A stretch of 64,000 nt of DNA. Source: Trogon surrucura (taxonomy: Eukaryota > Chordata > Aves > Trogoniformes > Trogonidae). The notes below the pieces were generated by a model, which saw only the letters and a program-made list of their open reading frames with translations, did no database searches and had not been told where the DNA came from. The stretch is from NCBI GenBank assembly GCA_020746105.1, contig CM036621.1, positions 26,059,501 to 26,123,500 on the forward strand, read 5' to 3'. A program made the position numbers and the translations under genes. Numbering within the stretch: the stretch's first letter is position 1; each line of letters begins with the position of its first letter. Of the stretch, positions 21,368 to 35,062 are shown piece after piece.

Positions 21368-24300
21368 TAAGTTGTGCAAGTGTTCAAAGTAAGTACAGTC
21401 TGTGTCAGTTTAGGATACGCATGGCGTTGCCTTCGATGGTGCAGCCAACTGGTGCGCTGCTGCAGCTGGCCAGAGGTCCGCTGCTAACTCGGCTCCAGGC
21501 TGAGGTTGTGTGAGGGACTCTTAGTGTCATACACTTGTACAAGAAGTCCACTTTTTTTTTTTCCCCCCACTTCCCAAAGCTTCCTAAAGTGCCTTTGTTT
21601 GTAAACTCCCACCTGGAAGATGACTGCAGGTTTTGAACAATCTCTGAGCAAAGATTCTGGTGGTCTACACATTCCTGTAAGTGAAAAGACTCTAACAGAC
21701 GGGTCAGTATGGCACCTGCCTGTGCCCAAGGCCTGAATCACTGCCAAACTGCTGGGTAACTGCCAAGAGTCCTGGTTGGAATGACTCTGTGCAGCTATTA
21801 TTAATAGTGTAGTGTGTGCACAGATTGTGGGTTCTTAACATTCCAAAATTAAAACATTTGTGCTCTTCACAAAGTAAAAGGATGGATAAAATTGAGAAGC
21901 GTTTACTCTAGAAATGGAAATTTAACTTAAATCAGGGACACAGATTTTAGGTCTCTTGAATGTCTTCTTTCCAGTTTTGCTTTGTTTATAGAGAAGTATT
22001 ATTCTTCTCAAAATATGCTCTGCTTTCATGAAAACATTTTGGGATTTTCAGCCGTGTAATGTGTAAGTTGCACTTATTGATTTCCAATACACTTTGTACC
22101 TTGGAAAACCACCATATTTGTTTACTTTTGAGTTATATTTGTTTTCATTGTTCACTTAGCAGGAGTACATTAACACCTTCTGTCACTACCAGCTGGAGAA
22201 TGACAGCTACCTTATAAAATGTCTTTCATATTTGAAAATCATGTTTGCAAAGACTGACCATGGAAGAATTAGCATATGCAAGGAATCTTGTTCAAGTAAC
22301 TGTTTCACTGGATTTTATTAATAGTTCTGTGGCTCATTTTTGCCCCCCCCCCCCAGTATAGGAATAAGAGAATTTTCTAGCTTTGGTTACTAAGATTTTA
22401 GCTCCTGCAACTGCAGCTATTAATCAGCTGTCATGGCACACTGTAAAAAAGTGGTATTAAAAAACATGTTTGCTTTCTTTCAGCTAATAGTACTAGGAGG
22501 TAAAGCAGAGAGTGGTGTATAATGCATGTATTTTAATGTGTCTGTGATAATGTTGCAGTCTTTAGTTTGAATGACTTGAATTAATTCTCAAAATAAATGT
22601 CCGACAGTTTGCCAACAAAGCTATTCTCCTCTTTCTCATTTAGTTGACTTAATTTGTGTGCCATAGCCTAATAGATTTGCCATGGCCTCCTTTAAAGATT
22701 TCTTTTAGGCCTTTTGATCTTTTGCTAATAAGTATTATGAAGTAGCAGATAAGGACTCAAGGATTTGCTAGACATGAAAGTAACTTGGACAAAAATCCAA
22801 ATAGGGTGAAAAAATCCACAGAAATTGCTCAAGTGTTGTCTGCACTAGGGTTTTAGTCTGCCCGCAGATTTGTGCTAGCATCACGGTTCTGAGCGCATAC
22901 AGGCAAAGCTGCTGCCTCTCACGCTTTGCATCAGTGGAGTTCCACCCCCCCCCCCCGCTTGAAGCTTATGCTGTGCTTCAATGCCTGCCTGTTCTAACTA
23001 CTGAGGTGACTTAAACCAGGGCGAGTCTTCAGTGTAGACAAGATTTTAATGTTAAAATACTAATGTTTTTTTTCCTTGGCACTGAATTTATGACTCATGT
23101 CAGGAGCTATAGGAAGCTGAGAAATGGATTGGAGGAAGAAAATTCTCTGTTCATCTACAGAGTAGTTTTTGCAGAAAGTGTAGCAGCCTGGCCCTGGCCC
23201 TGTGCTTCTGTAGTCCTGCAACAAAAGCCAGTCCCCAACACCTGTGCCTTGCATAGGTGAAATTGAAATGTGATTCATCATACTTTCTCCCTAATTTGTC
23301 TGAAAACTTTTGTTTATTATGAGCTTTCTTAATTTTAGACTGCAATAGAGATGAGTAAATAAGCTTTGCTTGTGAAGTACTAGTTCTTTGGAAACCTGCT
23401 TGCATGAGCAAAAGACTTTCTGTTAACACAAGAATCTGGAGTATTGAAGAAAATATCTTGGGAAAAGCTTTTCTACTGTGTACCTTATTGTCCCAGCTGC
23501 TCACTTCTTTGGAATGTGTTTTGTAAGAATGATGGGATGCTGTGTGCTTGAGTACTGTGAGAGATTCTCATATGATGTAGTGGTAGGAAGAGTGAAGCGC
23601 ACTCAAAGCAAGGGTGTATGGAAGAAAATTATAGCCTCTGTGCTTTTCTAAGCAGTAGAACTATGATGTGCTGTACCAAAGTTGTAAGTCACTGTTGAAT
23701 AGCTGTGGACACACATTATTTGAAATGTTGCTGTCTCTTGCTCATCGAAGGCTAATTTTGGACAGTTAGGTGTCTAAAGATTGTGTGTTACTAATAACAA
23801 AAATATAGTGCCTAAAATAAGATTACTGTGTTATTGCTGATTACTGGTGTTCTAATTTCTGTTAGCTGTATATTTTGCATTGTTCATTCTCCTGTGCCTT
23901 CTCAATCCAATTCCTACTGAACAATCATGCAATTTTCCAGAGTGTTAGTCTTGATGTGAAAACTTAGTTAACAGGTTGTCTGTGTTCAAAAAAAAACCCC
24001 ACCTGAATATCTCATTCCCTCAAATTCAGGTAATAGTGCTGTGCTGCTTCAAAATGAATCCCAGGAGCCCTGCTGGCAAAGGACACCTAGGGGAGATTAA
24101 ATCAGGGTTAAATCTGACTGATGTAACCCCATCTGTAGTCACTGACTGACATCCTACTTCCCCAGCCCTTGGGAGACACTGACAAGAAGGTGAACATAGC
24201 ATGTGTTTTGTGCAGGTGATTAAATCAGACCTTTCAATTGTAGTTTTAGGAAACTAATCGTGGGAGACTATTTTATATATTTTAATACGAAAATGTTTTT

Positions 24301-26440
24301 CTCCTTCAATTTATTTCTAAGAATAAAAGCTTAAGATAGAGGTGAGAATAATCTTTAATGACAAATGTATACAAATGACATCAAGGTCTTCTCATCATTT
24401 AAAAAAAGAATCTATTCAGGATTTAGCTATGAATCTTGAGTGCCTCTAGGGTCTTTTTAGGAATTCTGCTATTAATGCTATCTAAGCATTAGAGTGTTAG
24501 CAGTTCAGAAACGTATAACTAGGTCTTAGAAATGAAGGTGTCAAATGATTCTTAGTTGAGAGGGGAAAAAAAAAAAAAAAACAAACCCCAAAATGTAGTT
24601 ACGGAGAAATGAGTAAGAATACCAGATTGCTGTGTATGTTGTTGTATATTTTCTAATTCGATTAACACAAGAGATAGAGGTTTTGAGTGGACAGTTGAGG
24701 GACTGTAACTTGCTTTGCTAATGTCCAATTGAATATACTGTGAATATGTGTTTCCTTTTTAGACCCCTGTATACATTAGCATCACTGATTCCTTGCAGTC
24801 TGGATCATGTTGAAAATTTTAAGATAATCTGTCACTGTTGCACTAGCTCTACTGTAGCTCTGCTGTTCCTGGGATCAGCATGAAAAGTGAACACAGAAGC
24901 TCTTGGCACTTTTTTTAACTGTTATGTTTCTTAAACCTATCTCCAAGCTTCAGTGTGGCACTGGGATTATCTTAACAAATTTACATTGCTTTATGAACTT
25001 TGCAGTTTTAGCAATAAAGCTAGTACAGCCTCAGGATATTTTTTCTACAGAATGTCAGAGATGGAGCGTATGTGAGTTCCTGTGGGCTACAGTAAGGGAT
25101 GCTTTTTGGAAGTTCCGTCCGCAGGGGAGTTTTCTGTTGTTAATGCAGTTAATAATCTAATTAATGTAGAAGAAACTCAGATGCTTCTTGGAGCAAAACA
25201 TTTAGAGAAGATTAAAACATCATCTTTGTCATTCATGCACTTTCAAACAGTTTATCTGAGGATTTTATAAAGCTTGTGCAAACTGAAGTCTCAATTTTTG
25301 TCAGTCCTTTGCTCTATATGCAATACTCGTAGTTTCAGTGCTTCTGTTAGCCAGCCATTTACCATCAGTGATGAAAGCTTACCCCAGATTACTGAGATTT
25401 TTTTTATATATTCTGGTTACATTATAACATTCTGATTAAATAAGCCAATCCTAGCATAGTATATACATATAAGCTACTTTAAATGTCCATCAGACTAATA
25501 AAACTATGTTGTTGAGGTTATGTCTGAAATGACTAATTCAGCAACTGTCTTTTTGAGCAGATGACACTTGTCCTCTGCAGAACAGTTAAAATAGCGAGGG
25601 CGTAGATGGTATCCTTGTGTGGGGATTATCATTCCGTACAAAAATTCTCTTCTTGGGACTGATTGCAATGTGGTGGTAAATCACTGCAGATGCTAAAGCA
25701 GGATCTAGATGAAAAAGAAATTACTGAACATTCTGGAGCCCTCTGAAGAGTGTGTCTAAAACGCTGGGACTGTTTGAATTAACAGAGTATGACAACTGAA
25801 AACCAGCGTGATTTTCAGAGCCAAAAACCAACAAACCAAACCCCCAAACCTAACCAACAAAAAAAGCTCAAGACAAATGTCAAAGGGCACCAATGATAAG
25901 GATCATTGGAAAGGTGGTGAAAGTTTTTAAAATAGGGCATGTTGCTGTGTATTATTTGGAAGGGTCTGTTCTTTTCTCTTGAAATTGAAGTATATAATTA
26001 GCACAAAACTTACTAATTTGTAATGCACAGACTTAACTGATACTCTTCACTGATTTAGTGTTTAAAAGAGCAAATTAAGGATACTACAAAAGGTTTATTG
26101 TCTATTGTCCAGCTTGATGAACCGTTGTGAAGAGCTCCAGAAATACTGTTTTTGTGAAGTTGACTTTATTGATAACAAATCTTTAGAATCAAATGCATGA
26201 TCTGGATAGCAAAGCAGCTCTTGTAATACTATGATCCCCAGTGCTGAGAAGGGCACAAGCTCTACTTGAAAGTCTTGCAATTGGTGTCACATTCTTTGTC
26301 TTTAAAGTTCTTACCTTTCTCCTGGATCATGTGCAAACAAATGAATTAAACTTCTGATTACTGGAAAAGTAAAAAATTCCCTCAAGGTTGTAGAGAGGAA
26401 AAGAAAAGGAGGGGTTGAAGGGAGACATCTTGGAAGAGAA
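21368..26440. other. No gene recognised
   Basis: AT-rich sequence with two 12-base C runs (22343-22354 and 22945-22956), an A run at 24566-24581 and an A/C-rich patch near 25825-25865. Frames of up to 117 codons (23151-23504 minus) lack any recognisable domain. Confidence 0.6.
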
Positions 26441-27012
26441 TGCAGTGGGAGGTCAAGAGAGGTCCTCCTGCCCTTCTACTCTGCCCTGGTGAGGCCACAT
26501 CTGGAATATTGTGTCCAGTTCTGGGCCCCTCAGTTCAAGAAGGACAGGGAGCTGCTGGAGAGAGTCCAGCGCAGAGCCACAAAGATGGTGAAGGGAGTGG
26601 AACATCTTCCTTATGAGTAAAGGCTGAAGGAGCTGGATCTCTTTAGCTTGGAGATGAGGAGGTTGAGGGGTGACCTCATTAATGTTTTTAAATATGTCAA
26701 GGGGGAGTGTCAGGAAGACAGAGCCAGGCTCTTTTCAGCAGCGTCCATTGACAGGACAAGGGGCAGTGGGTGCAAGCTGGAAGATAGAAGATTCCGTAAA
26801 AATATTAGAAAAAACTTTTTCACAGTGAGGGTGACAGAGCACTGGAACAGGCTGCCCAGGGAGGTTGTGGAGTCTCTTTCTCTGGAGGGATTCAAAACCC
26901 ATCTGGACGCGTTCCTGTGTGACCTACGGTAGGTGGTCCTGCTCTGGCAGGGGGGTTGGACTAGATGATGCTGGAGTTCCCTTCCAACCTCTAACATTCT
27001 GTGATTCTGTGA
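26441..27012 (+). mobile_element. CR1 LINE, 5'-truncated
   Basis: Starts near a gaggtcaagagaggt block and ends with ctaacattctgtgattctgtga. The ORF2 C-terminus is well preserved: [18 protein letters not shown]-type sequence, then a single in-frame TAA near 26618-26620 (YE[12 protein letters not shown]), then an open frame at 26648-26932 ending FLCDLR with [12 protein letters not shown] inside. The tail is ctctggcaggggggttggactagatgatgctgg. Divergence is modest, so this is a moderately young insertion. No target duplication was evident, which is usual for CR1. Confidence 0.94.
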
Positions 27013-29681
27013 GATTTACTAGGAGAAAAGAATGGTGGGTTTTGATTACAGGGAAGGTAAGAAATATATATAAAAAAAGCCCCACACCACCACATTGTAA
27101 GTGATTCCAGAGGGAGAGATTGGATTCTGGTATAGAGTTACTAACTAGAACAGGTTTGCCTATAATAAGCAGGTAGGGTATTGTCAGGGTAGCTCGGCTA
27201 TACATTGTTTAAATCATATAATTCACTGTTCCCCCTAATAAATTAAATTAATAATGATTGGCTGACATAAACCTTACAGCCATAAAATTCAAGCTACCCC
27301 CCTTAATAGGCAGATGAGGGACTTGCAAGCTGCATGCAGCTCATCTCCACTTTTGACCTTGTGCCTAAACAGAGACCTGCTAGAAGTAGGAGGGGAGTAG
27401 GCACTTTGGGACACTAATTCAACTTAATGCTGAATATGATTGAAACTGTCTCTGTAGGCAGTAAATATACACTCCATAAGGTCTACAAATAATGACATGT
27501 TGTAAATAAATTTAATTTTAATTTTAAAAGCTTGCTCAAAGGTAGAATTGCTAGAAGCATTTCAGCTTTAGTGTGGATCCTTGGGTCTAAATATTTTTTT
27601 TGTTTTCCTAAAACCTACAGCCTCACCAGGCAGCAGCTACTTAACTACAGCTCTGGCTTTAAACATCCAATAGCCTGTATACAGATTGTGTTACTATTGT
27701 CGAACCACTCAGAGTGGAAAGCTTGTGAATTGCTTTAGTGATTTCTCATTTTCCTTTGTAGTAAAAAACAACCCCACAACTACTTTTAAACAAAATATAC
27801 TGTCCTATGTACTTGCATCTCTATAGTGTGTAGTCTAAATACTGCTTGTACGATGTGTGTGCGGGACAGTAGTAGAAAAATGAAATGTGACCTATTGTTG
27901 TAGCAGGCATGTGCTTGCAGCCCATGTAATTACTTATCTCTGGCCAACATGAAAAAACCTGTAACCTCCAAGTGAACTCTAGCCCCAGACCTCTACTCTA
28001 AGAGTAGCGAAATGACATGCTCCAGCAGTCGCTTGGAATCAACACACCCTCAGAGTGTGCTCTCCTAGGCTGAGTTCCTCCTGAAAACATGGACACTGGT
28101 TCTTAGTTTCTATGGGAAATGCACTTTTCTGCAGATTGTTTTAAAGGGTTCCTCTAGGCTTTGCAGAGCATTATTTTGCTATTTTTTTTTTAAATATAAA
28201 AGTAAAATTTGCTATTGAAGGCAGTTATCATCTCTGTCTGAAAACAGTAGTTTTTAAGGCCTACTAGCACCTTAAATATTGCTAATGATGCTATGTTTCC
28301 ACTAACAGAACTCTTGCTCATCCCATTTGTACTTTACTCCTGTCTTAGGCCAACACTGTTTTGAGTTGGATACATTAAAATCCTTGCTGTGGTATGGGGA
28401 ACCCTTGTGCATCTTCTGTCTGCCGGACTCAAGTGGTCATTAGCTTCCACCAGTGACAAAATCCATTTCCCTTATAGGTGATTAAACCTGTTTATTGTTT
28501 TTTGAAGTATTTTTTCCTATGCAGACTAGCTTAGGAGTGAAGGAGTTAAGATGTAGCAGTACACCAGTTCTACTGTGGATTTTCTAATATGATCAGGTGT
28601 GCAGAAAGGCGTGTTGTTACGTGACACATGCAGTGGCCTCACAACTGCATGCAAGTAAACTCCTGTAGCCTGGGCCAGAAGGGGCAGAGTTGTCCCCGTT
28701 CTGCCAGGGGCAGGTTTCTTGCTTTCTTCCCTGTGCTGGCAATAATGCTGATGAATCTGCTTTTATCAGTTGTCTGCAATTCCATTGGGTGTCTACCCAA
28801 GAGAGATGATGATGAGACCTTCAGTTTAGGGCATAAGGATTTTGAATGGCTCCTCCTGGGGTCTGCCACCATTGGACCCGGGGAGCCACCCCTGCTTGCA
28901 CTCCCTTAGGAAATCAGGGAGACGCAATTATCTGCTGAACTTTCATGATTTTCTCTTCATGATAATGTTGTGAAGCAACATTGTGTTAATTTGTTGCAAG
29001 CAATAATAGGATGCCATGGGAAAGTACTTACTATTTACCTGACTTACTTCTGATTAGACTTTTAATTAGCAATTACAGAAGCTATTTTTGTTCTGTGAAT
29101 ATCTGCAGAAAAAAACGTAAATCTTCTTGCAGTTCTGTGCAAGCAGACTGCACTAAATCTAATGTACAGCTGTGATTACGCTTCATTGTGAACTCTGAAG
29201 AGGGAGCTATCTAGTCCAAAGTTTTATGACTATTAAATACTGAGAGTTAATATCATAGCAGAAAATTGATGAGCAAGTGATAGGTAACTGTACCTACTGT
29301 GGTGAGAGGCTGTGAGAACTAGATGACACTCTGAGAATTAGTAGTTACATGCTTAGTCTATTTCCTGAACAGAGATGAACTTCTTCATACACTTTGGTTT
29401 TCTAAATATCTGAGGGGACTGGTATGTCACAAGGAATGCAGCTTTAATGGTGGCACATAAAGCCTTCTATTAAGGAAGGCCCAGGAAGCAGCTGTGTCTT
29501 AGATGTAAGGAAATGTGTAGGAATGTGAATCAATAGTTCTTCTAGCACCAACCTCTGAGACAAATGCACTGCAGAAGGTAAGAGCATACCTCCCTTTTTT
29601 TTTTTTTTTTTACAAAAGCAGATTTGTTGAAATATTCCTTTACACTCGAATCTTGATGTTGTTATCCAGATAGTTCTTTCT

Positions 29682-29754
29682 GTTCTAAATGTGATGTTCT
29701 AAATGTAAGATATTCAGTTATGGAATTCAGATATGGGTATCCAGTTACGGAATT
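29682..29754. repeat. Two adjacent small tandem duplications
   Basis: gttctaaatgt occurs at 29682 and again at 29696 (14-bp period). Immediately after, attcagttatggaatt at 29712-29727 is echoed by atccagttacggaatt at 29739-29754 (27-bp period, two mismatches). They look like local replication-slippage duplications of slightly different age. Confidence 0.75.
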
Positions 29755-32700
29755 TAAAAGCTGGTTTGGATTAAGTTCTGTTGGCCTCCTAAACAAAACC
29801 AGTGAGTTTCCAATAGCTTGGGAGCTGTTCAATCCAATTCAGTCCAGTCTTGCATTTAAATGGGAGCTGTGCTCCTCCTCCTAGTCATTAGTCTGCCCCC
29901 TGCCAGGAAATACCGGTGCCTTGGCTGCTTCTTGGGGCAGGCAGTTCTCACCTGTGGGGATGGAGAAGCAATAATAGATAGCTGGGAGGGGCGAGTTGCT
30001 GTTTGTGTCATTCTGGATCTGCCAAGAAATAGTTCTGGTTTTCGTTAAAAGGGTATTTGGAGATCTGCTTTTCTCAGTTTTACCAAATGAGGAACAAATT
30101 CTCATTCTCTTCTCTAAGACAAGATTAACAATGAGCAATCTACCACACCTGCTTTGTTATAAATGCCATAATCAATTTATGAGTGTTATTGGAAAGATCT
30201 GTGAGTATGGTTTGTTCCTTAAGCAGAAAATCCATGTTTATCTGTTAAAAATTGGTATCAGTCCCTGTTATTGAGGCTGAATGAGGATCAATATTGAGAA
30301 AGTCTTTTTTTTTTTTTTTTTTTTCCCCTGCTCCACTCCTTTTTGGTGGGTATTTTTCTTTTGGTTCTGTCTCAATAGTCATGAAGAGCAAGTACACCTA
30401 CACCATCCACAGCATGTCTTTCATAGAAGTGACTCAGCAGGGATGTTCAATTCTCTCTGACCTCTGACAGTCCCTGAAACTTGTGTAAAAGCAGAAGAAT
30501 CTTCTAATACGAATGTTCTTGCAGTGGATTTTTATAGCTGCTACTCTACATGTTTCAAAATGGTAAGTTCAGTCCTTAATTCTAAGGAGAGGATCAAATG
30601 ACAAGAGACGTGAACTCTGTGCTTAACTCACAGCTACCTTCTGGAATAGTTTTTCCACAGCTTGACGTTTCCCGCATTGTAAGGTACATCACTCCCCATG
30701 CATTAGGCTCTTTTAATTTCCGAAGTCTGCTGGGATTGACGTTTTGTAAATCCATCTACATGTGTAATCCTTTCCTATTACTCGGATAAATACTTTGACT
30801 CTTTTGCTCCAAAACGGAGAACTAGAGAAAAATGTATCAGTTCTGTCACAGGAAAGGAAATATTCTGTCTACAGCCAGAACCAGTTATCTCTTTCTAATT
30901 TTTTTAAACTATGTGACGGAGTAATAAGCATTACTTTTTTTTTTTTAATGTAAAATGCAGATGGAGTTGGGAATTTTTTTTTTTGTAAGAAACAACCAAC
31001 CTATAAAGTTAAAGCCAGAGTATTTTGCTCCAGCATAAAGGGATTTGGGATGAGGCCTGCCATACAGTTTTAACATGCAGGCCTTCTGGTCTAGTCATCC
31101 CAGTATTGCTGCAGGATGTTACAGGCTTTCACTGGAAAGCCAACATAATTTACATGTGCCTGAGCTTTTAAATTTGAACTTCAGAGTGGCTTTGGCCGGA
31201 GTGGCCAAGTGGCTGAGTATATACAAGTTGCAAACGGGTATACCGGAGCTGTGTGGTAAGCAAAGTCCTTTCTGTCAGTGCTTATTCATTTGTATTTCAT
31301 GTAAATATAAACTGAAAACCATCCAATAGTGAGTTGGAGTATATCTAAGACCATTTTGTTTATGTGTTCTTTATGCTTTGCATAATTAAAAATGTCAAAT
31401 ATTATAATACCGATTGTGATACCATATATTCTAAAAATCCTGTTTTTCTCAGTACTGCTTTCTACAGAACACATGCTTACATGACCCCTACCCCAGATGA
31501 AAAATGGCAAAGACAAAGCAGACTACTCCATCACTTTTATAACATGATTGTACACATAGAATTTGTCCTCAGATAACTTTTTGATTGTTTGTAATAAACA
31601 ACAGAATACATTCTAAATACAACAGAATAAATTCCAACTACTTAACAATGTAGGCTTCTAATGCATGACTAGAGTTACTTGTGGCTGCAATGATATAAAT
31701 ACTGAGAAATTAAGTGCCAGTATATATGGGGCTTGTTTAATTAGCTGTTTTAGTTGTGATATGGGTATCACAGGGACTAATGCCTAATGAAGGCTAGTGG
31801 GTTTTAAAACTACTGTTTGTTGTTGGTGAGGTTTTTTTGTTTAAGGCTTAATCTATTTATATCTGGATTGAGTTTAGCCCAGAATGATTATTTTATTGTT
31901 TTCACAGTAGTAGGTGGGTGGCTGGAATGTCGCTTTGCTAAACTCTGGACAGGCCTATGCTAGAAGAGAACTGGTGCCACAGCTGAAGAAATCCACAGTC
32001 AGACCTCCCAATCTCCTATTTGAAGCATAAGGTTCGGTGGCCCTCTTTCTTCTTGCTGTGTGCAACCATTACCTCCTCTACTTCAAGTGTGACCCACAGG
32101 ATGCTAGTTGGGGAGAAGCGCATGAATGTTACAAGCCAACTCTTACAGCTTTCTCGAGGATGCTAAAATGGGAAGGATCTCTTTGCAGGGCATGTTTGCT
32201 GACAGCAGCCTGTTCCCGTGGTACCTCTGCTGTTCTGTGACCTGGTTCAAGCAGGTATGTCTGCTTCCAGTTGCTTGGCCTTAGGTTGGAAGTCTTCTGT
32301 GCTGGAATTCAAGTATGGAGGGAAGGCAGCAGGGCAGGGCAAGGAGTGATTTCAGTTACTGGGGCCCTCTTCTAGGACATGGGAAACCTGGATGCAAATT
32401 CTTGTGCTGTCATATCTTTCCTGTAGCAAAGCTATTAAGAAAGTCCTTTGAACCACTGGACCTCAGGCTGTCAGTGTCACTGTTTCTGTGCTTACAGTAG
32501 TAGCAATACCTTACTTAAATGACTAGAGTGAAGTTAAGCAAGTTAAATGAATCATGTGTTTCAGACATGCTTATGAGGACCATATAAATATCATAAAAAC
32601 AGCTTGATGTGCCAAATGTCTGTGGAAAAAAGGGGCCATCTATTGCACAACTGCCAACATCTAGTGTCCTGTACACCTGGAACAGTCTGCCTGTACTGTA

Positions 32701-34839
32701 CAGTCTTCTCAGAATTTGCTTATGTGTTGGTTTATATGAACATGCAGCTCTGAAAAGACATGTTTTTATTTTTTTCCCAGATTCCTGTTTCTACCTAGTT
32801 TGAGGAGGGATGTAATTTTTTTGCTAGAGGATGAACCATTCAGTTTCTTCTTAGGAGATGTTATAAACCAAAGAAAACATGAGATAAATGAAGATATAAT
32901 TTTATATTTACAGTGTACAACATTCTTGCTAAAAGGTGCCACTTCTTTAGTCAACCCTCTATGTCTCAAACTGACAGTCATTAGGAGTACTGTAATAAAG
33001 GGGACCCTGAAGAATATTAGAATGAAGCTTGTGCTAAAATATGCCTAAGCTTTATAGATTAGACCTAGCACTTTGAATATCCTTTTGGAATGAGAAGAAT
33101 CTTGTAACACATAAAACATCAGCTTAAAAAAAATCTCCTCTGGGGAGAACATACGCTTGGATGATTTGATTTTGATTTCTGTAAGGCAAATACTGTGGGC
33201 AAATATGGAATCTGAACTGCTGCTCTAGGAGAAAAAGCTGTACTACTCTACAAACACTTGGATTTGCTTCCCTCCCCCTCCCCCAAATATTTACACTTGG
33301 ATAGTCTAATGAGAATATTCTAAAACTATTCTTGCTTCACGAAATGAGAAGTAAAGATTTCACCATTAAGATACAGCATTATCACAAAACTATCCAGCTC
33401 ACCATTGCCTGTGTTTTTCCCTTACAAGCCAGGGGTTAAACGTTAAAGCTAAGCTTGGCCATGAAGCTGGGCACTGTAGTCTCATGGGGGTTTAATTTCA
33501 CGTGTGCAGTAATGAAGGGTCTAAAGCAGCGTAGCCGATGGATGACTTTTCTTCCTAAGCTGGCACATTGCCACTGCTGCCGGGTGCTTCTTAGTGCACT
33601 AGAGGAGGTGTGGTGGGTGCAACATTCTCACAAAAGGCCTCATTAGACCTTCTCTGTCTGGCTGAAAAAGGTTGGATATGTCCATGTTGTAAGTCCTATA
33701 ACTTTGAGTGCAAGTCCCATTAGAGTTATGTTTGTTAATCTATAACTTATGCAGTATATAATTGTCTTTTTAACAGGTATTGAATTTCCTCCTGAAGTAC
33801 TAACATCTGGACCCATTTATTTATCTGTGTATTTTATTTGCCATTAGCATTATCCAGTTGGCTGGCTCACTCACAATACAGACAGGCAGAGAGAGTAAAG
33901 TCAGGAAGTGGTAGCCAAATTTGCAATACCCTGAATCCACTGCCTCCATCTTTTAGAGCTGCTTTGAGCTTGCATGGCATCAAAAGGTATATGCATGTTT
34001 TCTGAAAACATATGTGCTTTTCAAAGGGAAAAAACATAAAATCTCCCTGGAGTTTGGAGTGTGCTTCTAAAATGTTCTTGGGCACTACTTAAGATACTGC
34101 AATTTAAAACGAAAACCACATATATGCTCCCCAAAACAAACAAGCCAAAAAAACCCCTGTCAATTTCCTGCCTTTTTGGTTAATTTAGGGAAATTCATAT
34201 GGGGTGGTTTCCCTGATAATAGCTACAGCTGTGTGTTGTTGGTATTTTCTGGGGTAGGAGAGGTAAAATGAAAAATTGTCACTAGCTTTACTACAGCAGG
34301 CTAGTTCCAGCTTGTCATCTCTCTGGCTATCTCTAATATTAGCTGCTGATAGCTGAATTTCTGCTGGTGGTAGTCAGGGTAGTTCAGGCTTTTTAAGTGT
34401 GAGGCCCTTGATTTCATGGTGTGTCTGAGTAGACCCCTGTCCAAACATAGGAAACATAATCCTATGCTCATTTTCACATCCTTTTGTGTATTAAACACAA
34501 GGTTAACATAACATTCCTTCTTGCTAACTGTGGCCTAGAGAGGGAGAATACCAAACAGCATGGTTAGTAATTCAAAGCTAAGGTAAATACATTCCAGTCA
34601 TAACTTCAAATATGCATATCTGTAGACTTCTAACTTGAACATGTGCTGATATTTTTTCAAGGAGCTTTTTCTGTATGTGTCTGTAGCTAATAGGATAGTG
34701 AGGAGCTCTACCCATTTTCTGATATATTGCATTTGAGCCTTATGACATCCCTATGTGTTTTCTGGGGCATTGTGCTGAGCAGAGGAGCGTGATCTTTAAG
34801 TGGATTGCTACCTTCAGAGGATACACAAACCTTATTGCA

Positions 34840-35062
34840 TGGAAAACATGAAGGAAATACAAAGCAAACAGAATTGGTATGATTGAGAGGAAGAGAACTG
34901 GAGTAAAAGTTGAGATAAAGGTGCTGTGTGAGAAAGGTTGGTATAGGAAAAGGTGAAGGGTGAGAAAACAAATTGAAATGGAGAGAGGAAGAAAAGAGAA
35001 CTGAGAGAGAGTACCAAAGGGACAAGGAGCATAGGGGAGGGAAAAGAAAGATATAAGAGCGA
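34840..35062. repeat. Purine-rich (GA-rich) tract
   Basis: The plus strand over roughly 220 bases is strongly enriched in A and G with gaggaag and agagaga blocks. There is no strict unit. Polypurine tracts can adopt triplex structure and bind GAGA-type factors, but nothing here shows a use. Confidence 0.7.
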
